DNA from: Tropicimonas sediminicola
Lineage (GTDB): Bacteria > Pseudomonadota > Alphaproteobacteria > Rhodobacterales > Rhodobacteraceae
Reading direction: 5' to 3'
Length of the DNA: 64,000 bases
Assembly (NCBI RefSeq): GCF_900188335.1
Contig: NZ_FZOY01000005.1
Coordinates: 124,001-188,000 of the forward strand
The notes under the pieces are model-generated. The model ran no database searches. It worked only from the letters and a program-made list of their open reading frames with translations, and was not told the origin of the DNA. Position numbers and translations under genes: made by a program. Below, piece after piece: positions 50,736-59,422 of the stretch; the stretch's first letter is position 1, and each line of letters starts with the position of its first letter.

Positions 50736-52634
50736 ATGAACAAGACACTGGATGTGATCACGATCGGCCGATCGTCCGTCGACCTCTACGGAGAGCAGAT
50801 CGGCGGGCGGCTGGAGGACATGGGAAGCTTCGGCAAATACGTCGGCGGGTCACCGACCAACACCGCCACGGGAGCGGCGCGTCTGGGGCTGAAATCCGCT
50901 GTGATCACACGGGTGGGCGACGAGCACATGGGCCGCTTCCTGCGCGAGGAACTCGCGAGGGAAGGCGTGGATACCCGCGGCATCGTCACCGATCCGGAGC
51001 GGCTTACCGCGCTGGTTCTGCTCGGGATTCGGGATCAGAACCAGTTCCCGCTGATCTTCTACCGGGACAATTGCGCCGACATGGCACTGTGCGAGGACGA
51101 CATCGATCCGGACTTCATCCGCCAGGCACGCGCAGTCGTGGCAAGCGGCACGCATCTCAGCCATCCGCAAGTCGAGGCGGCGACGCTCAAGGCGCTCCGG
51201 CTGGCGCGGGAGTTCGGGATGCAGACAGCGCTCGACATCGACTACCGCCCGAACCTCTGGGGGTTGGCGGGACACGGCGCCGGCGAGGAGCGCTACATCG
51301 CCTCCGACAAGGTGACCGAGAAGCTCCAGTCGACGCTGCACTATTTCGACCTGATCGTCGGTACGGAGGAGGAGTTCCACATCGCCGGCGGCTCGACCGA
51401 CACGATCCAGGCGCTGCGCAATGTCCGGGCGGTCTCGACGGCGACACTCGTCTGCAAGCGCGGCCCGATGGGCGCCACGGCCTTCACCGGCGACATCCCC
51501 GATACGCTGGACGAGGGCGAGTCTGGGCCGGGGTTCCCGATCGAGGTCTTCAACGTGCTGGGGGCGGGGGACGGCTTCATGGGCGGGCTGCTGAAAGGAT
51601 GGCTCGACGGCGAAAGCTGGACGACGGCGATCACCTACGCCAATGCCTGCGGCGCCTTCGCGGTCAGCCGGCATGGCTGCACCCCGGCCTATCCGTCCCT
51701 GGAGGAGCTGCAGTTCTTCCTCGAGCGCGGCGTGCAGACCAGGGAGCTTCGCAACGACAGGGAGTTGGAGCAGATTCACTGGTCGACAAACCGCAAGGGC
51801 GACTGGTCGACCATGCGGGTCTTTGCCTTCGACCACCGCAGCCAGCTCGAGGAACTCGAGGGCGCGACACCCGACAAGATCGGGGCGTTCAAGGAACTCT
51901 GCCTGACGGCTGCACTCGAGGTTCAGGGGGGCAAGCCCGGCTACGGCATTCTGTGTGACGCACGGCTCGGTCGAGATGCGCTCTACAAGGCTGCAGGCAC
52001 CGGCCTGTGGGTCGGTCGCCCATGCGAGTGGCCGGGATCGCGCCCCCTGACGCTGGAGCCCCAGCTCGGCCCGGACCTTGGGGGCCTTCTCGAGTGGCCT
52101 CGCGACAACGTGGTCAAGGTGCTGTGTTTCTATCATCCGGATGACACGGCAGAGATGCGAAGCGCCCAGGAGGAAACGGTGTCCCGCCTCTTCGCCGCGT
52201 CTCGCCGGAACGGGCTGGAGTTGCTGCTGGAGATCATTCCTTCAAAGGCCGGCAGGGTGAATGAGGGAACGAACGCAGCGGTCATCCAGCGGTTCTACGA
52301 CATCGGTGTCTACCCCGACTGGTGGAAGCTGGAACCGATGACCACGACCTCCGCATGGCAACAGACTTGCGACACGATCCTGCGGAACGATCGCTACACC
52401 CGCGGCATCGTGATCCTGGGACTGGCGGCTGCGGAGGAAGACCTTGCCGAGAGCTTCCGCGTCGCGACCCGTTTCCCGCTGGTGAAAGGATTTGCCGTGG
52501 GCCGGACGATATTTGCGGACGCCGCGCAGGCATGGTTGAAGGGCGACATCGGGTCGGACGAGGCCGTAGCCGAAATGGCAAATCGCTACGCCCGGCTCTG
52601 CGCCGTTTGGGACGAGAGCCGAAGCCAGGTGTAG
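50736..52634 (+). CDS. iolC: Fused 5-dehydro-2-deoxygluconokinase (IolC) and DUF2090 aldolase
   Basis: The 632-residue protein joins a PfkB-type sugar kinase (residues 1 to about 325: GG pair at 37-38, catalytic Asp279 in GAGDGF) to a DUF2090 domain (about 345-632, starting MRVFAFDHRSQLEEL) thought to act as 5-dehydro-2-deoxyphosphogluconate aldolase. In inositol degradation the pair makes malonate semialdehyde and dihydroxyacetone phosphate. No other iol gene lies in the window; instead it is divergent from sugar-acid dehydrogenases and a TRAP transporter. The ATG is set by CAGGAGGAGAGACC; an ATG at 50640 lacks support. Confidence 0.9.
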   Translation: MNKTLDVITIGRSSVDLYGEQIGGRLEDMGSFGKYVGGSPTNTATGAARLGLKSAVITRVGDEHMGRFLREELAREGVDTRGIVTDPERLTALVLLGIRDQNQFPLIFYRDNCADMALCEDDIDPDFIRQARAVVASGTHLSHPQVEAATLKALRLAREFGMQTALDIDYRPNLWGLAGHGAGEERYIASDKVTEKLQSTLHYFDLIVGTEEEFHIAGGSTDTIQALRNVRAVSTATLVCKRGPMGATAFTGDIPDTLDEGESGPGFPIEVFNVLGAGDGFMGGLLKGWLDGESWTTAITYANACGAFAVSRHGCTPAYPSLEELQFFLERGVQTRELRNDRELEQIHWSTNRKGDWSTMRVFAFDHRSQLEELEGATPDKIGAFKELCLTAALEVQGGKPGYGILCDARLGRDALYKAAGTGLWVGRPCEWPGSRPLTLEPQLGPDLGGLLEWPRDNVVKVLCFYHPDDTAEMRSAQEETVSRLFAASRRNGLELLLEIIPSKAGRVNEGTNAAVIQRFYDIGVYPDWWKLEPMTTTSAWQQTCDTILRNDRYTRGIVILGLAAAEEDLAESFRVATRFPLVKGFAVGRTIFADAAQAWLKGDIGSDEAVAEMANRYARLCAVWDESRSQV

Positions 52635-52932
52635 GATTGTTGGGCTGACGACAGCACTGCAGGCGCCCGAGGTCGATTCCTTTCGCCAGGCGCCTGCTAT
52701 CGACAGTCCTTGCGGGACGAATGCAGCATAATTTTCCCCGATCCCGTCGGGGTCGGGGGTTTCGGCTATCGATCCAAACGTCGCACAGCAAGCCGCTGGA
52801 TGACCTAATGGCCGGTGAGACGCGACAGCACGGCAGCGTGGTCGCAGGGCGAAGACCGACTGATCCTGTGGTGGAAATGGGGCAATCGACGCGCGCGGCC
52901 CGGTTTACGGTCCAGCATCCGAGCCATCCGGT
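52635..52932. other. Non-coding gap between iolC and the tartrate dehydrogenase-like gene
   Basis: The two genes converge here. A stem CAGGCGCC (52660-52667) with GGCGCCTG (52689-52696) and a shorter one CCCCGA/TCGGGG near 52737-52753 are visible; either may end transcription. I see no gene. Confidence 0.45.
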
Positions 52933-54066
52933 TCAGATGTTTTCCGATCGAATGGCCTCGCAGACTGCAGTCGTGACGTCTTGGGTCGTGGCGCTTCCGC
53001 CGACGTCCGGCGTCAGGATTCCGGCGGCGCAAACGGATTCGACGGCGCGCATCAGGCGCTGCGCCGCGGCCGCCTCCCCGAGATGCTCGAGCATCTGGCT
53101 GGCGGTCCAGAAGGTCGCAACCGGATTGGCGATCCCTTTCCCGGTGATGTCGAACGCCGAGCCATGAATCGGCTCGAACATCGAAGGCCCGCGCCGTTCG
53201 GGATCGATATTGCCGGTCGGCGCGACCCCAAGGCTTCCGGCAAGCGCGCCTGCAAGGTCGGACAGGATGTCTGCGTGCAGGTTGGTCGCCACGATCGTGT
53301 CGAGGCTCCGCGGATTCTTCACCATGCGAACGGTCATCGCGTCGACCAGCATCTTGTCCCAGGAAATATCGGGGAAATCCCTGGAAACCTCCTCGGCGAT
53401 CTCGTCCCACATCACCATGCCGTGCCGCTGTGCGTTCGACTTGGTGACGACGGTCAGGAGCTTGCGGGGGCGCGACTGCGCCAGTTGGAAGGCATAGCGC
53501 ATGATCCGCTCCACGCCGGTGCGGGTGAAGATGGCGACTTCCGTTCCGACCTCTTCGGGCATGCCCCTGTGAGCCCGCCCGCCCATGCCGGCGTACTCGC
53601 CTTCCGAGTTCTCGCGCACGATGACCCAGTCAAGATCGCCCGGCCCCACATTGGCCAGCGGCGAGGTTATTCCGGGCAGGATCTTGGTGGGTCGCACGTT
53701 GGCGTATTGGTCGAAGCCCTGGCAGATCGGCAGGCGCAATCCCCACAGGGTGATGTGATCCGGCACGTCCGGAGCGCCAACGGCTCCGAAAAAGATGGCA
53801 TCGAAATCCTTGAGTTGCTCGCGACCGTCTTCGGGCATCAACGCGCCCGACCGCTTGTAGCGGTCCGACCCCCAGTCGAAATCGGTAACGTCGAGAGTGA
53901 ACCCGCCGTCGCGCCGTGCCACGGCCTCCAGCGCCTGCAGACCCGCGGCGATGACTTCCGGGCCGATCCCGTCCGCCGGAATGGCTGCGATCCTGTAGGT
54001 CCGGACCGCGTCGGGCGTGTTGCGGGCAGATGCAGCACCGACCGGGCCGGCTTCCTGGATGGTCAT
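52933..54066 (-). CDS. Tartrate/D-malate dehydrogenase-type decarboxylating dehydrogenase
   Basis: A 377-residue beta-decarboxylating dehydrogenase of the isopropylmalate/isocitrate family. RENSEGEYAGMGGR and a Lys/Asn pair in TKSNAQRHG contact the substrate and metal; DAMTVRMVKNPRSLD and NLHADILSDLAG carry the metal Asp residues. Sequence pattern and length fit the TtuC subfamily, which acts on tartrate, D-malate or related 2-hydroxy diacids with NAD+. AGGAGAAGG precedes the ATG at 54066. It is divergent from a LysR gene whose next neighbour is a TAXI transporter, a plausible diacid uptake and oxidation unit. Confidence 0.88.
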   Translation of the reverse strand: MTIQEAGPVGAASARNTPDAVRTYRIAAIPADGIGPEVIAAGLQALEAVARRDGGFTLDVTDFDWGSDRYKRSGALMPEDGREQLKDFDAIFFGAVGAPDVPDHITLWGLRLPICQGFDQYANVRPTKILPGITSPLANVGPGDLDWVIVRENSEGEYAGMGGRAHRGMPEEVGTEVAIFTRTGVERIMRYAFQLAQSRPRKLLTVVTKSNAQRHGMVMWDEIAEEVSRDFPDISWDKMLVDAMTVRMVKNPRSLDTIVATNLHADILSDLAGALAGSLGVAPTGNIDPERRGPSMFEPIHGSAFDITGKGIANPVATFWTASQMLEHLGEAAAAQRLMRAVESVCAAGILTPDVGGSATTQDVTTAVCEAIRSENI

Positions 54067-54192
54067 TTCGCCTTCTCCTGTGTGAGGGTCCGCGGTTCCC
54101 CGGGACGTTACAGACAAGCTCTGCCGGGCATCAATTCTTGAAAGATTATATACAGGAGTGAAATAGTAGTCCGGCCAGAGGAGGGTCGCAGT
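54067..54192. promoter_or_regulatory. Divergent region between the dehydrogenase and lysR genes
   Basis: A 126-base gap with an AT-rich core at about 54131-54165 (AATTCTTGAAAGATTATATA), the natural place for a LysR box and both promoters. GAGGAGGG serves the TTG start of lysR. Confidence 0.45.
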
Positions 54193-55107
54193 TTGGATAT
54201 CAACCAGTTGAAGTGCTTCCTGACCGCCGCCGAAACCCTGCATTTCGGACGGGCGGCGCAGGCGCTCGACATGCTTCCGGCGACGCTGGGGCGCCAGATA
54301 CGGCAACTGGAGGAGCAACTGGGCGTTCAGCTTTTCCAGCGAACGACCCGCGCCGTGTCGCTGACCGAAACGGGCTCGCGGATCCTCGAGGACGCCCGAA
54401 AGCTGGTCGAGGAAGCCGAAGCATTCGAGCGCAATGTCCGCACGATCCGGAATTCCGGGACGCACGCGCTCAATGTCGGCGCCATCGACAGCGCCGCGGC
54501 CGGGTTGATGCCGCAGCTGCTGCAACTCGTCCGCCAGGAGCAGCCGGACCTGACTGTCCAGATCATCGAACAGAAGACCATCCACCTGCTGCCCAAGCTG
54601 CTGAGCGGCAGCATCGATCTCGCCTTTTGCCGCCCTCCCGACATCCGGGACCCGCGCGTGCATTTCATGACCTTGTTCTACGAAACGGCCGTCGTTGCGC
54701 TTCCGTCTTCCCATGCGCTTGCCGGCAGGGAGCGCCTCGGGATCTCCGACCTCGAGGACGAGCCATTGATCGTACCGGACCGGCGTTCGCGACCGCATTC
54801 GCATGACCTGACGATCAAGCTGTTCGTCGACGCTGGTCTGACCGCCCGCATAGCGCAGGTGGCGGAGGAGAAGCAGACGATCGTCAACCTCGTCGCCGCG
54901 GGAGCGGGACTTGCGATCGTGCCGCGGTGGACCTCCCGGCTGAAGGTCGAAGGGGTCACGTTCGTGCCGCTCGCCGTGCCGGATGAAACCTCGCGATCAA
55001 AGCTTGTGCTTGCCGTTGCATGGGCGCGCGGGACACGGGATCCGCTCCGGGAGGCCTTCATGTCGGTTCTGAAAGGGCATCTCGAGGAGATCGAAGCGAC
55101 CGCCTGA
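54193..55107 (+). CDS. LysR-family transcriptional regulator
   Basis: A 304-residue regulator with the LysR winged helix (about 1-60: MDINQLKCFLTAAETLHFGRA) and a two-lobed effector domain (about 90-295). The TTG start at 54193 is chosen because GAGGAGGG lies upstream and the protein begins with the usual MDINQL pattern. It is divergent from the tartrate-type dehydrogenase and followed by the TAXI transporter, both likely targets. Confidence 0.92.
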   Translation: MDINQLKCFLTAAETLHFGRAAQALDMLPATLGRQIRQLEEQLGVQLFQRTTRAVSLTETGSRILEDARKLVEEAEAFERNVRTIRNSGTHALNVGAIDSAAAGLMPQLLQLVRQEQPDLTVQIIEQKTIHLLPKLLSGSIDLAFCRPPDIRDPRVHFMTLFYETAVVALPSSHALAGRERLGISDLEDEPLIVPDRRSRPHSHDLTIKLFVDAGLTARIAQVAEEKQTIVNLVAAGAGLAIVPRWTSRLKVEGVTFVPLAVPDETSRSKLVLAVAWARGTRDPLREAFMSVLKGHLEEIEATA

Positions 55108-55231
55108 CTATTGCGATAAATAATATAATCTTCGGCCTGTTGAGACGTCGCGGCTCTGTCTCTCATCATTCAAGCACAAGCCGTGCCGCCTTCGAGGTCG
55201 CGCTTCGGCGAGAAATGGGAGGATATCGACA
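55108..55231 (+). promoter_or_regulatory. Promoter region of the second TAXI operon
   Basis: A perfect TATAAT lies at 55124-55129 in an AT-rich stretch right after the lysR stop. No good -35 box is at the normal distance, as expected for an activator-dependent promoter. ATGGGAGGA precedes the receptor ATG. Confidence 0.45.
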
Positions 55232-56206
55232 ATGAAATTCAACGTGTTGGGCGTAGTTTTTGCCTGCGCCGCGATGGCTCTGCCCGCCGCCGCCCAGGAT
55301 CGGGAAGGATGGCCGAGCAGCATCGCCATCGGCACCGGCAGCCAGGGTGGGACCTATTTCGGCTACGGATCCGGCTTCGGCGCAATGATCAGCGAAGCAT
55401 TGGGCATCAATGCGGGGGTGGAGATCACCGGGGGCCCGGTGCAGAACGTCACTCTCGTTGAAGCCGGCGAGCACCAACTGGGGTTCGTGACGCTCGGACC
55501 GGCCGACGAGGCGCGTCGCGGTGAAAGCCCGCTGATGCCCGGGGTTCCGCACGAGAACGTGCGCGCGCTGTTTCCGATGTACCAGACGCCGCTCCAGGCA
55601 GCCGTCCTCGCCAGTTCGGATATCCAGAGCTTCCAGGATCTCCAGGGCAAGCGGGTTGGCGTCGGGCCGGCGGGCGGCACTTCGGCCACTTACTGGACGC
55701 GCTTCTTCGAAAACGCCGAGGGGTATGACAAGGTGATCGTGTCGAATGCCGGCGGCTCCGACACCGCCGGGCAACTCAAGGACGGCCTGATCGACGGCTT
55801 CGTCTATGCCGCGGGCCTGCCGACCGGGGCCTATGCGCAACTTGCGGTCGAGAACGACGTGCGCTTCCTGTCGATGGACGAGGAGACGCTCGGCAAGATG
55901 ATGCAGATCGTTCCGGCCATGGCACCCTTCACCATCCCGGCGAACACCTACGAGGACCAGCCCGAGGATCTGCAGACGGTATCGCTGTGGAACTTCGCCA
56001 TCTCGCACAAGGACATGCCCGAGAGCCTGGCCTATGAAATCACCGCGCTGGCGATGGAGAACCATGACCGCATGGTGACCAACCACGCCGCCGCCAAGGA
56101 AACGCTTCCGGAGAATGTCCTGAAGAACCAGGTCATCCCGTTTCATCCGGGTGCGGTAAAGTGGTTCGAGGAAAACGGCTACACCATTCCCGACAACCTC
56201 AAGTAG
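55232..56206 (+). CDS. TAXI-type TRAP transporter solute-binding protein
   Basis: A 324-residue receptor with a Sec signal (1-21, ending LPAAAQ) and TAXI features: SIAIGTGSQGGTYFGYG near the start, GKRVGVGPAGGTSATYW in the middle and the terminal FHPGAVKWFEE. GGGAGGATATCGACA precedes the ATG. It is followed by a hairpin and the fused permease. Diacid binding is suggested by the adjacent tartrate-type dehydrogenase only. Confidence 0.91.
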   Translation: MKFNVLGVVFACAAMALPAAAQDREGWPSSIAIGTGSQGGTYFGYGSGFGAMISEALGINAGVEITGGPVQNVTLVEAGEHQLGFVTLGPADEARRGESPLMPGVPHENVRALFPMYQTPLQAAVLASSDIQSFQDLQGKRVGVGPAGGTSATYWTRFFENAEGYDKVIVSNAGGSDTAGQLKDGLIDGFVYAAGLPTGAYAQLAVENDVRFLSMDEETLGKMMQIVPAMAPFTIPANTYEDQPEDLQTVSLWNFAISHKDMPESLAYEITALAMENHDRMVTNHAAAKETLPENVLKNQVIPFHPGAVKWFEENGYTIPDNLK

Positions 56207-56222
56207 CACCCTTCAGAGATGG

Positions 56223-56253
56223 GCACGGGCGCCGCGACGGCGCGCGCCCGTGC
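56223..56253 (+). promoter_or_regulatory. Intercistronic stem-loop after the second TAXI receptor gene
   Basis: GCACGGGCGC (56223-56232) pairs perfectly with GCGCCCGTGC (56244-56253) around an 11-base loop, in the 79-base gap before the permease. No T tract. Confidence 0.6.
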
Positions 56254-56285
56254 GTCTACCAACCTCAGCAACCGGGCGGAACACC

Positions 56286-58496
56286 ATGACGAGGACGCCG
56301 GATTCACTGGATTCCGAAGCACGCGACGTTGTCCCCGGGACACAGGAGTCGCTTGTCGAGCAGGCGGCTGCGACCTCCCGTGTCGATGACGAGCCGACCA
56401 CGGCAAACCAGCGCCAGCCCGCCGGCTACCGGCACTGGATCATCGCCTGGGCATGTGTGGCCTACTCCGTGTTCCACCTGCTGGTGATGAACGTCTATCC
56501 CTTGGAAACATGGACCTATCGACTGACCCACGTCGGCGGCGGTCTGGTCCTCGGTTTCCTGCTTTACGGCGCGACGGCCATGTCGGACGCGGCAACGACC
56601 CGGCGTTCGGCGCTGTCTGTCGCGCTTCTCGGCCTTGCCGCCGCAGGCGTTCTGTACGGTCTCTTCGCGGTCTCCGCCATCTGGTACAACGGACGGATCC
56701 TTGGCGAAGCGATACCGCCCAGGTGGGCGATGGACAGCTTCGGCATTCCCCTGACGGTCGGAACGGCATTGGCGATCCTGCACGGCTGGATCTTTCCCCA
56801 CGAGGACGCCGAGAGGTTCTCTCCCGCCGACATGATCCTCGCCGCCGCGGCGGTCGCCTCCACGGCCTACCTGATTTTCTTTGCCCGGCAGCTCCAGCTT
56901 CGCGCGGGCATGCCGATGGCATTGCCCGGCGACATGTGGGCCGCAATCACCGGCGTTCTGTTGATCATCGAGCTGACCCGTCGTCTTGCAGGGCTGGCGC
57001 TCGTGATCATCGCATCGGTCTTCGTCGCCTACGCATTCCTCGGCCCCTGGCTTCCCGGGATCTTCGAGCACCGCGGCTACACGGCAAAGCGTTTCTTTTC
57101 CTACATCTACACGGACAACGGGATCCTTTCCGCGCCCATCGCCATCTCGTCGACCTATATCATCCTTTTCGTCATTTTCGCCGCGTTCCTGCAGACGACC
57201 CGTGTGGGCGAATACTTCGTGAAGCTCGCCTTCGCCGCGGCGGGGCACCGGCGGGGCGGCCCGGCCAAGGTCTCGATCTTCGCATCCGGCCTGATGGGAA
57301 TGATCAACGGCACCTCGGCCGGAAATGTCGTGGCCACCGGTTCGCTGACCATCCCGATGATGAAGCGCGTCGGATACACGCCGCAGACCTCCGCCTCCGT
57401 CGAGGCAGCAGCGTCCACCGGCGGTCAGATCATGCCGCCGATCATGGGGGCCGGCGCCTTCATCATGGCCGAGATCACCGGCATCTCCTACATGGAGATC
57501 GTCTGGGCGGCGATCGTGCCGGCGGTGCTCTACTTCATCTCGGTCTATTTCATGATCGACCTCGCGGCCCAGAAGGCGAACATGAAGGGCCTTCCGCGCG
57601 AGCTTCTTCCCAAGCTCGACGCCCTGCTGAAGCAGATCTACCTTTTCACGCCCATCGTCGTGCTGATCTACGCGCTCTTCGCCGGGTACTCGGTCATCCG
57701 CTGCGGCACGCTGGCGATGATCACCGCGGCCGTCGTGTCCTGGCTGACCCCGCACCGCATGGGGCCGAAACAGCTTTTCCACGCGCTCGAGAACGGCGCG
57801 CGCATGGTCCTGCAGCTCGTCGCCGTCTGCGCCACGGCGGGCATCATCGTGGGGGTGATCGCCCTGACCGGGATCGGATCCCGCTTCTCGACGGTGTTGC
57901 TCACTCTCGCGGACCAGAGCCAGTTTCTCGCACTGTTCTTCGCGATGGTCGTCTCGATCATCCTCGGCATGGGCATGCCAACCACGGCGGCCTATGCCGT
58001 GGCGGCGAGCGTCATCGCCCCCGGTGTGATCAATCTCGGGGTGGAGCCGCTGGTGGCCCATCTCTTCATCTTCTACTTCGCGGTCATGTCGGCGATCACG
58101 CCGCCGGTGGCGCTCGCGGCCTATGCCGGCTCGGCGCTGGCAGGGTCGGACCCCTTGAAGACCAGTGTCGAAAGCTTCCGCATCGGTCTCGCCGCATTCG
58201 TGGTGCCGTACATGTTCTTCTTCTCGCCGGCGATGCTGCTGCAAGGTACCGGGTTCGAGATCGCACATGTCGCCGTCACCGCTGTTGCGGGTGTCTACCT
58301 TCTGGCTGCGGCGGTGCAGGGATGGTTCATGGGGCCGGCGAACTGGTTCGTGCGAGGTTCGCTCGCGGTCGGCGGCTTGACAATGATCGCAGGCGGCTGG
58401 CTGACCGACGCGATCGGCCTGGGTATCGCCGCGGTCCTCGTTGTGATGCAGCGGCGTGTCCTTTCGGCACGGGATCTGGCTCACGGTGCCGATTGA
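56286..58496 (+). CDS. TRAP transporter permease, fused small and large subunits (TAXI type)
   Basis: The 736-residue membrane protein resembles the permease at 10699-12621 but carries about 50 extra hydrophilic residues at the N-terminus. Signatures GMINGTSAGNVVATGSLTIP and GGQIMPPIMGAGAFIMAE, then GMGMPTTAAYAVAA and ITPPVALAAYAG, mark the two halves of the DctM fold. The ribosome site before the ATG at 56286 is weak (GCGGAA); an in-frame ATG at 56250 lies at the hairpin's foot and is less likely. Confidence 0.91.
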   Translation: MTRTPDSLDSEARDVVPGTQESLVEQAAATSRVDDEPTTANQRQPAGYRHWIIAWACVAYSVFHLLVMNVYPLETWTYRLTHVGGGLVLGFLLYGATAMSDAATTRRSALSVALLGLAAAGVLYGLFAVSAIWYNGRILGEAIPPRWAMDSFGIPLTVGTALAILHGWIFPHEDAERFSPADMILAAAAVASTAYLIFFARQLQLRAGMPMALPGDMWAAITGVLLIIELTRRLAGLALVIIASVFVAYAFLGPWLPGIFEHRGYTAKRFFSYIYTDNGILSAPIAISSTYIILFVIFAAFLQTTRVGEYFVKLAFAAAGHRRGGPAKVSIFASGLMGMINGTSAGNVVATGSLTIPMMKRVGYTPQTSASVEAAASTGGQIMPPIMGAGAFIMAEITGISYMEIVWAAIVPAVLYFISVYFMIDLAAQKANMKGLPRELLPKLDALLKQIYLFTPIVVLIYALFAGYSVIRCGTLAMITAAVVSWLTPHRMGPKQLFHALENGARMVLQLVAVCATAGIIVGVIALTGIGSRFSTVLLTLADQSQFLALFFAMVVSIILGMGMPTTAAYAVAASVIAPGVINLGVEPLVAHLFIFYFAVMSAITPPVALAAYAGSALAGSDPLKTSVESFRIGLAAFVVPYMFFFSPAMLLQGTGFEIAHVAVTAVAGVYLLAAAVQGWFMGPANWFVRGSLAVGGLTMIAGGWLTDAIGLGIAAVLVVMQRRVLSARDLAHGAD

Positions 58497-58909
58497 GGGC
58501 ATTGAAGGATCTGCTGGCTCTGACCGATCTTGCCAGATGCTGCGCGTTTTCCAGACCATGCCGGGGCCGCGTCATTCGGTCGTGTCGGGAGCTTTGGCGC
58601 CGCGGAACGGGGCAGGCCAGACCTCCAAGCCAAAGGCGAGGCGGTCTGTTTGGGGCCTGTCGCGCCCGCGCTCTCGACGGGCGGCGCGCTGGCCTTTGCT
58701 GCAGCGACCAAGCCGGCCCTGCATGAGTTCGATGGCCGACCGTGACCATTTCCCGAGGCTCTTCACGTTCCAGTGCGAGCGCCTGAACGCGTTCGGGATG
58801 TGATTGACCATCGATCCGGGGCCAGTGCTGACCGGTGCCGTCAACAATCCCCACTGAGACCGTGAATGCCTCCGGCGGCTTCTCTCTGCCGCGTTCCAGC
58901 TAAAGAGAC
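58497..58909. other. Degenerate DNA without recognisable gene
   Basis: Between the TAXI permease and the broken lysR gene several open frames exist but none has a ribosome site or a family I recognise. The stretch likely contains remnants left by a deletion that removed the 3' part of the lysR gene. Confidence 0.4.
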
Positions 58910-59316
58910 TGCTTCTCGAACGCAGCCGACAGGACGCCGGTGCGCAGGATAACGCGGGTGTCGGGAAAGCGGGCCTGCAGCTTGGCCAATACGGGTGTCG
59001 CGGCGCCCGGATCTGCGGCGGCATCGATGGCGACGGTGATCGTCTCTTAATGCCCCTTGTCGAAAAGCCGCACCAGCTGGTTCAGGTCCTCGACCTCCGA
59101 CAGGACTTGCAGGGACTGCAGGTAGACCCGCCGGCCGACCGGGGTCAGCTCCAGCCTCGAGCCGAAGCGATCGAATGGCTCGGTCCCGGTCTGGACTTCG
59201 AGGGCCTTCAACGCCTGGCTCACCGCGGGCTGGGTGCGGTGGAGGCTCTCCGCCGCCGGCTTGACCGAACCGGCCTCGACCACGGCACGCAGCACTCGCA
59301 GTTGATCCAGTTTCAT
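58910..59316 (-). pseudogene. LysR-family regulator, broken
   Basis: The first 89 residues (MKLDQLRVLRAVVEAGS...) are a good LysR winged helix. A TAA codon at 59047-59049 interrupts the frame where a Glu codon is expected; the same frame then continues with ETITVAIDAAAD and FPDTRVILRTGVLSAAFE, clearly the start of a LysR effector domain, before ending at TAG 58910-58912. The remaining 150 or so residues are missing. So the gene carries a nonsense change and a 3' deletion. It is divergent from the pirin pseudogene, which it presumably once regulated. Confidence 0.85.
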
Positions 59317-59422
59317 TGGCGGGTTTTTTTGATCGGCCCGGCCAATGCAGAAGAGCGGAAGATGGAAATTTCAGTGCATCGCGCAGGTGCATACCTCTGA
59401 GCCAGTCACAGTAGTTTCCCCG

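Noticed and set aside
50736-52634. Part of a myo-inositol catabolism cluster
   Set aside because: No iolA, B, D, E or G homologue is present within the window.
58456-58854. Overlapping open frames after the second TAXI permease
   Set aside because: They run on both strands over degenerate DNA, lack ribosome sites and match nothing I know.
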